A stretch of DNA of 64,000 nt. Origin: Bdellovibrio sp. (GTDB lineage Bacteria; Bdellovibrionota; Bacteriovoracia; Bacteriovoracales; Bacteriovoracaceae). Under the pieces are notes generated by a model. That model had not been told where the DNA came from. It ran no database searches and saw only the letters and a program-made list of their open reading frames with translations. Of this stretch, positions 17,273-25,338 are shown in pieces (positions within the stretch are counted from its first letter, which is position 1; every line of letters starts with the position of its first letter). The stretch spans positions 26,574 through 90,573 of the forward strand of contig JACPIU010000001.1 in NCBI GenBank assembly GCA_016187935.1. Reading direction: 5' to 3'. A program made the translations under genes and the position numbers.

Positions 17273-18913
17273 TCAAGAAGCTCTACAATTCTCAGTTGTT
17301 TTGTTCTTTCTTAATCCTTGGAAAAGAAGAAAACCCACCACCATTCCCCATAAGATCCATAAGACAACATTGCCAAATCTGGCGTAGAAAGTTGGAAGTT
17401 GATTGAGATAGTCAATCTTTAGGTCAAGATTGCCAACTTCGGATACCGCAAGTCTCTCGCTTTCACTGCCATCTGGGTGGATAACCACACTGATACCAGT
17501 ATTGGTAGACCGAATAATCGGTAGGCCAAATTCAAGCGCCCGCCACTTGGCCAAAAAAAGATGTTGTTCTGGTTCTGCGGTATCACCATACCAAGAATCA
17601 TTGGTCAGATTGATTATAAAATGAGGGTAGGTTGATACATTTGCAAAATATGTTCGTAAAAAATCGGGAAAAAGAATTTCGTAGCAAATTGCTGTGATAA
17701 AGTTGGTCCCTTTGGATAATTGGAATAAGGGAAACTCAGTACCTTTGGCAAAGAAACTTATGTTCGACAACAGAGCACTTAACGGACGATTTAAAGGGCC
17801 AAAGGGTAATCCTTCGCCAAAAGGGATCAGTTGATGCTTGTGATAGACGGCCGAAAGAGACGAGTCTGGGGCAAGCATGAAGGCAGTATTATACTCACTT
17901 TCAAAAAAATCATAGCGTTCGTTATTTGAGTTCAGGTCATAGCCACCGAACAAAATATGGGCCTGCGAAGCTTCGAGTATTTTTCCAAAAACTTGTGGAA
18001 CAGCATCAGAGTGAGTCCGTATTTTGGCGCTTGAAATCAATATTGGGTAAGCGGTTTCGGGCCAGATGATGAGATCCGGGCCTGTGGGGTTTGGATTGAT
18101 TGAAAGTCCCTGATACAAGGCCAATACATTTTCCAAGGAATCTTTATGGCCGGCTTCGGCGGAGATTTTAAGATTATTACCAATATTGGCCTGAATGATT
18201 TTTGTGGCCAGGGTTTGCTTGGGGCTCCTCTGTCGTTCTTTCATTTGCCAGTGGCCCAAAATGGCGTTGAGGCAGACAAAAATGACGAAGGAGATAAGGA
18301 TGATTAGGATATTTTTTTTGTTCCTGGCGGAAAAGAGGAAGTAAAACGCCATAAAATAGCTGAAGGTCGAAAAAATTCCAACCCCACAATATGCTGCCAA
18401 ACCGGTGTATGGCGCCAGAGCAAACCAACTGTGCCCGAGATGAATAGGGAATTGTTGCGGAATCAGGATTTCAAAGAGTGCACCCGTGACGGCCAAAAAT
18501 ACTGACCATTGTAGAGGTTTTTGCCTAAGAGGAATTTTTTTATTAAGCACAAAAATGGTGGGAAGCAGGAAATAGAATTGTGGCAAAAGGAAAACGGAAA
18601 AGAGGATCCCCAAAAAATAGTTTAGTGGAACAGGGATGGCCCCAAATTCTTTAAGCGTATAGGGAATCCAGTAAAGGCCTAAAAGGTAAAGGGCGAGAGA
18701 AAAAACAAGCAAGGCCTTACTCCAAGAGGCAATTCTATCTCTGTGAAGTTCCGAAGAAAGCAATGGCATCAACAAGCATACCAGGGCCAAAGTGGGGCCA
18801 AGGAAAAAATAGATTCTTGAACCAAGTAAAGGAAAGCCGGCAGCGTAGATAAGCCCTCCGAAGAAGGCCCAACAGAGATATTTCCTATCGTGACTAAAAA
18901 TTTTTGTTAGCAT
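17273..18913 (-). CDS. lnt: Apolipoprotein N-acyltransferase
   Basis: Lnt adds the third acyl chain to lipoproteins in the inner membrane. The N-terminal half has about six hydrophobic spans; the C-terminal half is a nitrilase-fold domain with the Glu-Lys-Cys catalytic set: Glu in IWPETAYP near residue 285, Lys in YHKHQLIPFGEGLPFG near 350 and Cys in AICYEILFPDF near 405. A final transmembrane span precedes the basic C-terminus. The 546-residue length is in range. Start choice is soft: ATG 18913 or a GTG at 18928. The many lipoprotein genes in this window are its likely clients. Confidence 0.92.
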   Translation of the reverse strand: MLTKIFSHDRKYLCWAFFGGLIYAAGFPLLGSRIYFFLGPTLALVCLLMPLLSSELHRDRIASWSKALLVFSLALYLLGLYWIPYTLKEFGAIPVPLNYFLGILFSVFLLPQFYFLLPTIFVLNKKIPLRQKPLQWSVFLAVTGALFEILIPQQFPIHLGHSWFALAPYTGLAAYCGVGIFSTFSYFMAFYFLFSARNKKNILIILISFVIFVCLNAILGHWQMKERQRSPKQTLATKIIQANIGNNLKISAEAGHKDSLENVLALYQGLSINPNPTGPDLIIWPETAYPILISSAKIRTHSDAVPQVFGKILEASQAHILFGGYDLNSNNERYDFFESEYNTAFMLAPDSSLSAVYHKHQLIPFGEGLPFGPLNRPLSALLSNISFFAKGTEFPLFQLSKGTNFITAICYEILFPDFLRTYFANVSTYPHFIINLTNDSWYGDTAEPEQHLFLAKWRALEFGLPIIRSTNTGISVVIHPDGSESERLAVSEVGNLDLKIDYLNQLPTFYARFGNVVLWILWGMVVGFLLFQGLRKNKTTENCRAS

Positions 18914-18986
18914 GTTGGCCCAAATCACTGGAGTATTTATTTTACGGGTGCCTCAGGTCTTTTGCCAACATACATATTGACTGTAA

Positions 18987-19289
18987 TCACGGGGCATTTT
19001 TCCAAGGAACATTTTCAGATAATTCTTCGGATAGGATTTGCACGGACATACTTTCACAGAGAGCTGTGAACATCACATCAAATTCGGCCCGCATGGAAAT
19101 AGGGACTCCGATTGCGATGTCGCGATAGGTTTGACCGATTGTCGCATCTAAGGTTGAGTAAAAGCATAAGTTTTCATTGGCTTCAAGAGTGAAATAAAAA
19201 AAAGCAGAATCTTCTTTATTGGTGCGCACGACGATTTTCCAAATTTGGTAAGAAGAGGTTTGGGAAAGTTGATCAGTTTTGCCTGGCAT
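18987..19289 (-). CDS. Small DUF4911-like protein
   Basis: A 100-residue protein resembling the small DUF4911 group: an alternating beta-alpha-beta pattern with the core IVVRTNKEDSAFFYFTLEAN, then STLD near 47 and a second helix in the C-terminal half. Nothing is known of its biochemistry. It lies 73 bases upstream of lnt on the same strand and could be in the same transcript. It is divergent from the TPR lipoprotein gene at 19439. Family assignment is by recollection of pattern and moderate. Confidence 0.6.
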   Translation of the reverse strand: MPGKTDQLSQTSSYQIWKIVVRTNKEDSAFFYFTLEANENLCFYSTLDATIGQTYRDIAIGVPISMRAEFDVMFTALCESMSVQILSEELSENVPWKNAP

Positions 19290-19438
19290 TGATTCCTCCC
19301 CCTTAGTTTACATTGACTTGAGTTCGGCATCCTCTACAATAGTAATTAAATCAAGTCAAAGGCATGAGGCCTTTGTCACGACTTAAATTGCAGTATTTGC
19401 TGCATACGAGTCATTGGCCCAATATGGAGGGGCCTTGC

Positions 19439-20170
19439 ATGAGATCCAATCGGAAATTAAATTTGTTGGTAATTTTATTAGGAACCTCCCTTCTTCTTTC
19501 CAATTGTTCTTGGTTGTCAAAACGGCGATCACTTTTTTCATCCAGTGGCGATGAGACAAAAACTCCTATGGTGCCAAAAGCTCAATACGATGAACTCTTA
19601 CAAAAATATGAGGAACTTCTAAGGCAATCACGCGGCGAGCAAACTATAAGCTCCGAAGAAGCTGGAGTTCGTACAGAAAAAGTTGATTTAGTGGATGATC
19701 TTAAGAAGGCCGGTGCCGGACCGGCCCTTGATACCACAGTTTCATTGGAGAATCAGACTGCAGTTTCCAATCAGGAATACAGCAAGGATACCGTTTATGA
19801 TGAGATTAAGAAACTTGAAAAGGCCAAAAATATGCTCGCGCAGAAACAATTTGATGGCAGTTTGAAATTATTGCGTGAGATTGAGCAATCAAAAGTTAAC
19901 ACGCTGAAAGTGCATGCAAAGTTTTATATTGGTGAACTTCTTTTTATGCAGGGAGAATATGATTTGGCGATGCAGTTGTTTGAGGAGATTCTTCAAAATT
20001 ACGCATTTTCTGGAGTAGTCTATAAGGCCTTGGGCCGTTTAATTGCGTGCAGTGAAAAATTAAAGCTGGCTTCAAAAAAAGATAAATATTTTTCTATTTT
20101 ACATGATTTTTTTGAAGCTGAACCTGGAGATGGTATGCAGGGCGGAGCCAGTGCCCCTGCTGGAGTATAG
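19439..20170 (+). CDS. TPR-like lipoprotein
   Basis: ATG 19439 has GGAGGGG six to eight bases before it and begins a lipoprotein signal with lipobox LLSNC at residues 20-24, so the protein (243 residues) is lipid-anchored. After a low-complexity linker, residues 145-215 form helices of TPR/YbgF-type: KNMLAQKQFDGSLKLLREIEQ, HAKFYIGELLFMQGEYDLAMQLFEEIL. Such proteins often act as periplasmic assembly partners. It is followed after six bases by the acidic LysM protein, so the two are probably translated together and may act together. Confidence 0.8.
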   Translation: MRSNRKLNLLVILLGTSLLLSNCSWLSKRRSLFSSSGDETKTPMVPKAQYDELLQKYEELLRQSRGEQTISSEEAGVRTEKVDLVDDLKKAGAGPALDTTVSLENQTAVSNQEYSKDTVYDEIKKLEKAKNMLAQKQFDGSLKLLREIEQSKVNTLKVHAKFYIGELLFMQGEYDLAMQLFEEILQNYAFSGVVYKALGRLIACSEKLKLASKKDKYFSILHDFFEAEPGDGMQGGASAPAGV

Positions 20171-20176
20171 TCGAGC

Positions 20177-22330
20177 GTGACAAAATTGTGGTTCATCACA
20201 TTTATGTTGTTGTTGGGACTTGATCCTCACTTAGGTCACTCTCAAGGTGTTGATTTGGAAAATCTGGATCTGCTTGATGAGAAGGATTCGGAAATTTTGC
20301 AAAGTGGGGATATAAAAAATCAAGCCGAACAAGGTGATCTCAATCAGTCAGAGTTGGAAGAGAAGGATGATCTTGAATCATTGAAAGAAGATGTTGGAGA
20401 TGTCTTGTTTAAAGATGGACCGGAAGGAGAGTTTAAGGCAGAGAAAGAGGGAAATGGGGAGGGTGCTAAAGTTGATGTGGGTAAAGCTCTTAATGAACCC
20501 AGTTTGAAGGAAGGTGATGAGCAGGGCCCTGTTATTTTCGATGTTGGTAATGAAGAGAAAAAACTCTTAGAGCTTTCTAAGTTTGTGGAAAATAAAATTC
20601 CTGAGAAAGAATGGAATACTATTGCTTCCACCTCCAAGACCCAAAAGTATGTTGTACAAGAAGGTGATTATCTGTGGAAAATAGCTAAAACTTTGTTTGG
20701 ATCGGGGTTTTATTATTCAAAAATCTGGTCGCTCAATCCTCATATTTCGAATCCTCATGAAATCGAACCGGGAATGGTGCTGGTTTTTGAAACAGGTGAT
20801 TCGGATACCCCTCCCAGCGTTCAGTTGGGGGATTTTGAAGGGGTAGCACCAGTGACTTCGTCAGAAGTGCAGGCCAAAGGGGATCAGCAATTTTTTGATT
20901 TTAAGGAATTTGGAGATGAAGCTAAGCCGGAATGGTTGAATCAAAGGAAAAAACTTCAAGACCAAGGAATCTTCTTTCAATATTCATCAGATGCCACCTA
21001 TGAAGATCTAGCTGTCGCAGGGGAAAGAAATTTAAATAAGGAATATCAAAAATATGAACCGCCTGAAACTGAAATTGTCATCCAAGAACCTGGGGAAAAT
21101 TATGATGAAGGCGGGTTTGATAAATCATCCAAAATTACCTTTGATGTTAAGGAAGGTTTTTTCCTCAACAGTTTTATTACCACCAATATAGTTCAGGATT
21201 TTGGATTTATCGATTCCATTGCCCATGAAGCGGTTTTTATCAATCGTTTTGATAAAGTGTATGTGCTCTTTGATGAAGGGGTAAAAGTCAAACCGGGAGA
21301 TTTATTTTCAGTTTACACCGCTGACGGGAAGGTTTCTCATGCCGTCTCGGACAGGTCCGGCTATCGTTACACGATTGTTGCTCAAATTAAAACATTGAGA
21401 AAGATTAATAATGTCTGGGAATGTACCGTCACAGAAATTTCAGGATTAGTGGAACGCAAAAATCGCGTGACTGTCTATACTCCAAAAATTAATCGCATTG
21501 TTCAGACTTTTTCCAAGAAAAATATTGAAGCAGCTATAGTTGACGCTTATCGAGAAACCGCCAATGGAATCAGTTTTGGTGATGTGGTTTATCTCGACAG
21601 GGGACGGGCCGACGGGGTGGAGATGGGAACGGTTTTTGAAGCCTACTCCTATTTTGATCGTGGCACAGGGAAAAAAATAACTCCCGATCCTACCTATAAA
21701 ATCGGTGAGCTGACTGTCATTTCACTTACTGATGATTTCGCGACAGCGATTATTTCAAATTCATCCTCAGAATTAGGATTAGGAGCGGTGTGCCTTTCTA
21801 AGACTGCGGAACAAGCGGCCCGTGCTGCTCGTGTTCAAAGTAAAGATATGCTAAAAGGTGTCAAAGATATGGAAGGCCAGGCCCTGGATGAATTGGATGT
21901 TGAGCTGAACGTCGATGAAGTATCAGATGATCTCTTGAAAAAGGCCGATTCAGTTCAGTTAACTGAGGATGAATTGGAAGAATTGGAAAGACAGGAACGT
22001 GAGAAATCAGTGATTCAAGATCAGGAAAAAGATTTAAAAGAGCTTGATCGCCTTGAGTCTGAAATTCTTGAGAATGAAGGAAAGTTAAATGAAGTCAAAG
22101 TAGATGAAGATAAATTTCTTGAGCAGCAAGATTTAAATAAAGTTGAGAAAACTGACCAGGCCAAGCAAGATCCGAATGCTTTTGAATCATTAGAGGACAT
22201 TGAGCAAGAGCTTGGGCGTCAATATATGGATGAAGATCTTAATGCAAAAGATAATCCTTATGGCCTATCAGAGTTTGACCTTGAAGAAATAGACGAGTTA
22301 TTGAATACTGGTTCTGATTCTAAGAAGTAA
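20177..22330 (+). CDS. Exported acidic LysM protein
   Basis: A 717-residue exported protein with a GTG start and signal peptide ending near GHSQG. Residues 24-130 are strongly acidic and of low complexity. One LysM domain lies near 155-205 (YVVQEGDYLWKIAKTLFGS to IEPGMVLVFE), giving peptidoglycan binding. A beta-rich central region follows (about 300-560), then a charged Glu/Lys/Asp helical tail with ELEELERQEREK and similar stretches. The combination of LysM, beta-domain and acidic arms, next to a TPR lipoprotein, suggests an envelope scaffold. No defined family was recognised beyond LysM. Confidence 0.8.
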   Translation: MTKLWFITFMLLLGLDPHLGHSQGVDLENLDLLDEKDSEILQSGDIKNQAEQGDLNQSELEEKDDLESLKEDVGDVLFKDGPEGEFKAEKEGNGEGAKVDVGKALNEPSLKEGDEQGPVIFDVGNEEKKLLELSKFVENKIPEKEWNTIASTSKTQKYVVQEGDYLWKIAKTLFGSGFYYSKIWSLNPHISNPHEIEPGMVLVFETGDSDTPPSVQLGDFEGVAPVTSSEVQAKGDQQFFDFKEFGDEAKPEWLNQRKKLQDQGIFFQYSSDATYEDLAVAGERNLNKEYQKYEPPETEIVIQEPGENYDEGGFDKSSKITFDVKEGFFLNSFITTNIVQDFGFIDSIAHEAVFINRFDKVYVLFDEGVKVKPGDLFSVYTADGKVSHAVSDRSGYRYTIVAQIKTLRKINNVWECTVTEISGLVERKNRVTVYTPKINRIVQTFSKKNIEAAIVDAYRETANGISFGDVVYLDRGRADGVEMGTVFEAYSYFDRGTGKKITPDPTYKIGELTVISLTDDFATAIISNSSSELGLGAVCLSKTAEQAARAARVQSKDMLKGVKDMEGQALDELDVELNVDEVSDDLLKKADSVQLTEDELEELERQEREKSVIQDQEKDLKELDRLESEILENEGKLNEVKVDEDKFLEQQDLNKVEKTDQAKQDPNAFESLEDIEQELGRQYMDEDLNAKDNPYGLSEFDLEEIDELLNTGSDSKK

Positions 22331-22411
22331 ATACAGACTAAACTAAATTAGTAATGAATTAACACTCAACGTTCAAAACTAATTTTTATATTGCGAAATT
22401 AGGGTGGATGC

Positions 22412-24949
22412 ATGCTAGCAGGACAAAAGGCCAAGACAAAAACTAAAACCAAGGCAAAGGCCAAAGCCAAGGCCCAAACTAAAACAGACGCGAAGACCAA
22501 GGCCCAAGCCAAACCCAAAACCAAAGTTTCGGCCAAAACAAAAACAAAAGTGAAATCACCGGTTGCAAAACCCCAGAATCTTAAGCGCAGTACCGCGCAA
22601 GGAAATTACGATCTTGTTGTGGTCGAGTCCCCTTCCAAAGCTAAAACGATAAAAAAATATTTGGGCCCCGGTTTTCAGGTGGTAGCGAGTAATGGGCATA
22701 TCAAGGATTTACCAAAATCAAAACTGGGAGTTGATATTAAAAAAAATTTCGCTATGGAGCTTGTGCCTATCACAGGGAAACAGGACAAGATTGACCGTAT
22801 TTGTGAAATGGCGCTCCATGCTAAAGAAATTTATCTGGCCCCTGATATGGACCGCGAAGGTGAAGCTATTGCTTATCATATTGCGGAAGTTATCGGTGGA
22901 AAAAATATTCATCGAGTGGTCTTTAATGCGGTAACGAAATCGGCGATAAAAGCAGCCATTTCACATCCGACTCATCTGAATCATCACATGTATGATTCCC
23001 AGAAGACTCGTCGCATTCTAGATCGACTTGTGGGGTATAAGATTTCACCTCTACTATGGGACAAGGTGCAGCGAGGAATTTCCGCTGGGCGTGTTCAGTC
23101 TGTGGCCTTAAGAATTATTGTTGAGCGCGATGATGAGATCAAGGCCTTTAAACCTGAACAATGGTTTTCAATTGAAGGAAGTATCGAGAAAAAGGGCCTT
23201 GTTTTCAATGTGCATTACTATGGTGAGACTCCCGATAAAAAATTTGAACTTAAAGTATTAGAAGATGCGAAAAAGATTTTAAAAGATTGTCAGGGGCGTC
23301 CTTTTAATGTGTTCGATATAAAGAGGAAGGAGCGTCGACAAAATCCGACTCCACCTTTTACCACTTCTAAATTGCAGCAAGATGCTGCCAATAAACTGAG
23401 TTTCACCGCCAAAAAAACTATGATGATTGCGCAGAGACTTTATGAGGGCGTGGAATTAGGTGCGCATGGTCTCCAAGGTCTCATTACCTATATGCGTACT
23501 GACTCAGTTCGGACTGAACCTGAATCTCTCTCTTTGGTGCGAGAATATATCGCAAAAAAATATGGTCATAATTATCTTTCAGAAACGCCCATTATTTATA
23601 AGAAGAAAGGTACAAGTAAAGTTCAAGACGCACACGAGGCCATTCGTCCAACCAATCTGGAATTCACTCCGGAGTCTGTGCGTGGTGATCTTGATGCCGA
23701 TCAATTTGCATTGTATGAATTGATTTGGAATAAGTTTATTTCTTCTCAAATGGCCCAGGCAATCATTGATCAGACCACAGTCATTTTTGATTGCAATAAA
23801 CATTATTTCAAGGCCAATGGTTCTATTGTCAAGTTTGCCGGATTTCGAACTGTTTATTTTGAGGCAGCGGCAGAGCGTGCCTTGCGTAATAATACCGATG
23901 ATAAAAGTAATGAGGACGAAGAGAGTCCTGTCTCCGACCATTCGAATGAATTACCTGAGTTGCAACTAGCAGAAAAATTACCACTGAAAAACCCTCTTAA
24001 AGATGAAGAACATTGGACTTCGCCCCCACCACGTTTTTCAGAAGCCAGTCTTGTAAAGGCATTGGAAGAACAAGGGATTGGTCGACCATCAACATATGCT
24101 GCTATTATTTCCAATATTCAAGACCGAAAATATGTCGAGAAAATTGAGAATCGCTTTACACCGACGGAACTTGGAATTGTTGTCTGCCGTATGCTGATTC
24201 AGGCCTTCCCTGTCATTATGGAAGTCGCCTTTACTGCTAAGGTGGAAGACCTTTTAGATAAAATCGAAGATGGTGAGATCAAGTGGAATCAGGTTCTTAA
24301 AGATTTTTGGAAAGATTTTGAACCGACGTTGGAGAAGGCCAAAGAGGAAATGAAGAACCTCAAACGCCAGCAAATTCCCACAGGGATCAAGTGTTTCAAA
24401 TGCGCCAATGGTGAATATCAAATCCGTTGGGGGCGAAACGGCCAGTTTTTGGCCTGCTCAAATTATCCTGAGTGTAATTCGAGCCAGGATTTTAAAAAAG
24501 ATCTTCAAGGCAAAATACACATTTTGGAAAAACAATATTTTCGCGAAAATTGTCCAAAATGCGGTGCCAAAACTGAAGTTAAAACCGGTCGCTATGGGCG
24601 TTTTGTTCGTTGCAGTGAATATCCAACCTGTGACACTACCTTACCATATACTCTTGATGTGACATGCCCAGAATGTAAAAAGGGTAAATTCGCTGAAAAG
24701 AAAAGTCGTTTCGGGAAAGTTTTTTATGGCTGTTCAAGCTATCCGGAATGTAATAAGGCCCTTTGGTCAATGCCCCATGCTTATGAATGTCCAGGCTGTG
24801 GTTATCCCGTCATGTGTGAAAAGTGGTCCAAAAAAAGAGGGCCGGAGTTAGAATGTCCCGAATGTAGACATAAAATCCCTAATCCCTTTGCGGCTTCGGC
24901 GATCTCAGAGTCTTCCGGACAGGCGGAAGTGGCCACTGATTCGGCCTAG
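22412..24949 (+). CDS. topA: DNA topoisomerase I
   Basis: TopA relaxes negative supercoils. The 845-residue protein has a toprim domain starting VVVESPSKAKTIKKYLG near 71, with DMDREGEAI near 148, and the active-site Tyr in YMRTDSVRT near 358. Four C-terminal zinc ribbons carry paired cysteines (CFKC/CSNYPEC, CPKC/CSEYPTC, CPEC/CSSYPEC, CPGC/CPEC). Unusual is the first 60 residues: an almost pure Lys/Ala/Thr/Gln repeat (KTKTKAKAK style) like a histone H1 tail, absent from ordinary TopA. Codons in it are built on AAGGCC/AAAACC repeats. The gene is followed by tRNA-Arg. Confidence 0.95.
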   Translation: MLAGQKAKTKTKTKAKAKAKAQTKTDAKTKAQAKPKTKVSAKTKTKVKSPVAKPQNLKRSTAQGNYDLVVVESPSKAKTIKKYLGPGFQVVASNGHIKDLPKSKLGVDIKKNFAMELVPITGKQDKIDRICEMALHAKEIYLAPDMDREGEAIAYHIAEVIGGKNIHRVVFNAVTKSAIKAAISHPTHLNHHMYDSQKTRRILDRLVGYKISPLLWDKVQRGISAGRVQSVALRIIVERDDEIKAFKPEQWFSIEGSIEKKGLVFNVHYYGETPDKKFELKVLEDAKKILKDCQGRPFNVFDIKRKERRQNPTPPFTTSKLQQDAANKLSFTAKKTMMIAQRLYEGVELGAHGLQGLITYMRTDSVRTEPESLSLVREYIAKKYGHNYLSETPIIYKKKGTSKVQDAHEAIRPTNLEFTPESVRGDLDADQFALYELIWNKFISSQMAQAIIDQTTVIFDCNKHYFKANGSIVKFAGFRTVYFEAAAERALRNNTDDKSNEDEESPVSDHSNELPELQLAEKLPLKNPLKDEEHWTSPPPRFSEASLVKALEEQGIGRPSTYAAIISNIQDRKYVEKIENRFTPTELGIVVCRMLIQAFPVIMEVAFTAKVEDLLDKIEDGEIKWNQVLKDFWKDFEPTLEKAKEEMKNLKRQQIPTGIKCFKCANGEYQIRWGRNGQFLACSNYPECNSSQDFKKDLQGKIHILEKQYFRENCPKCGAKTEVKTGRYGRFVRCSEYPTCDTTLPYTLDVTCPECKKGKFAEKKSRFGKVFYGCSSYPECNKALWSMPHAYECPGCGYPVMCEKWSKKRGPELECPECRHKIPNPFAASAISESSGQAEVATDSA

Positions 24950-24992
24950 CCGCTTTTCTGGCAAACAAGTGAATAAGGCCTAAAATTGTCTC

Positions 24993-25021
24993 TTCCAAAT
25001 GGGCCATCATCGGAGTATATT
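24993..25021 (+). promoter_or_regulatory. Putative promoter of tRNA-Arg
   Basis: TTCCAA (24993-24998) and TATATT (25016-25021) are separated by exactly 17 bases and lie 14 bases before the first base of the tRNA. The -35 is weak; the assignment rests on spacing and position. Confidence 0.45.
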
Positions 25022-25034
25022 TTTCAAGCTCTAC

Positions 25035-25111
25035 GCGGTGTTAGCTCAGCTGGATAGAGTAGCAGGCTTCGAACCTGTTGGTCGGGGGTTCGAATCCCTC
25101 ACACCGCGCCA
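25035..25111 (+). tRNA. tRNA-Arg (anticodon UCG)
   Basis: A complete 77-base cloverleaf. The acceptor GCGGTGT (25035-25041) pairs with ACACCGC (25101-25107), the D stem is GCTC/GAGT, and the anticodon stem GCAGG/CCTGT encloses CTTCGAA with anticodon TCG. The T arm is GGGGG-TTCGAAT-CCCTC, then the discriminator G and an encoded CCA. It reads CGA codons. It stands alone between topA and a lipoprotein gene. No integrase or repeated 3' end is seen nearby, so it does not look used as an attachment site here. Confidence 0.97.
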
Positions 25112-25338
25112 TCTCCCACTATAAACCGTGAAGACCCAATCTTGTTGCCTGTGCCACATTTTTTCGCCAGTAAGTTGGCCCCTCCTCAAAAGAATACAAT
25201 TGCAACATGCTGAAATTGCTAGCTTTTGCAAGTTGAGTCAAGAATCCCGCGAGTTACCTATTCGAGAGGGATAAAATACTTATAAGTGAGCTAAGTTTTA
25301 GTCTTGTTACTGTCGAAAAGAGTATGAGGTGGAACTCG

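Noticed and set aside
25035-25111. tRNA-Arg as an attachment site for an element
   Set aside because: No repeat of the tRNA 3' end and no integrase gene was found nearby; the flanking genes look like ordinary chromosomal ones.
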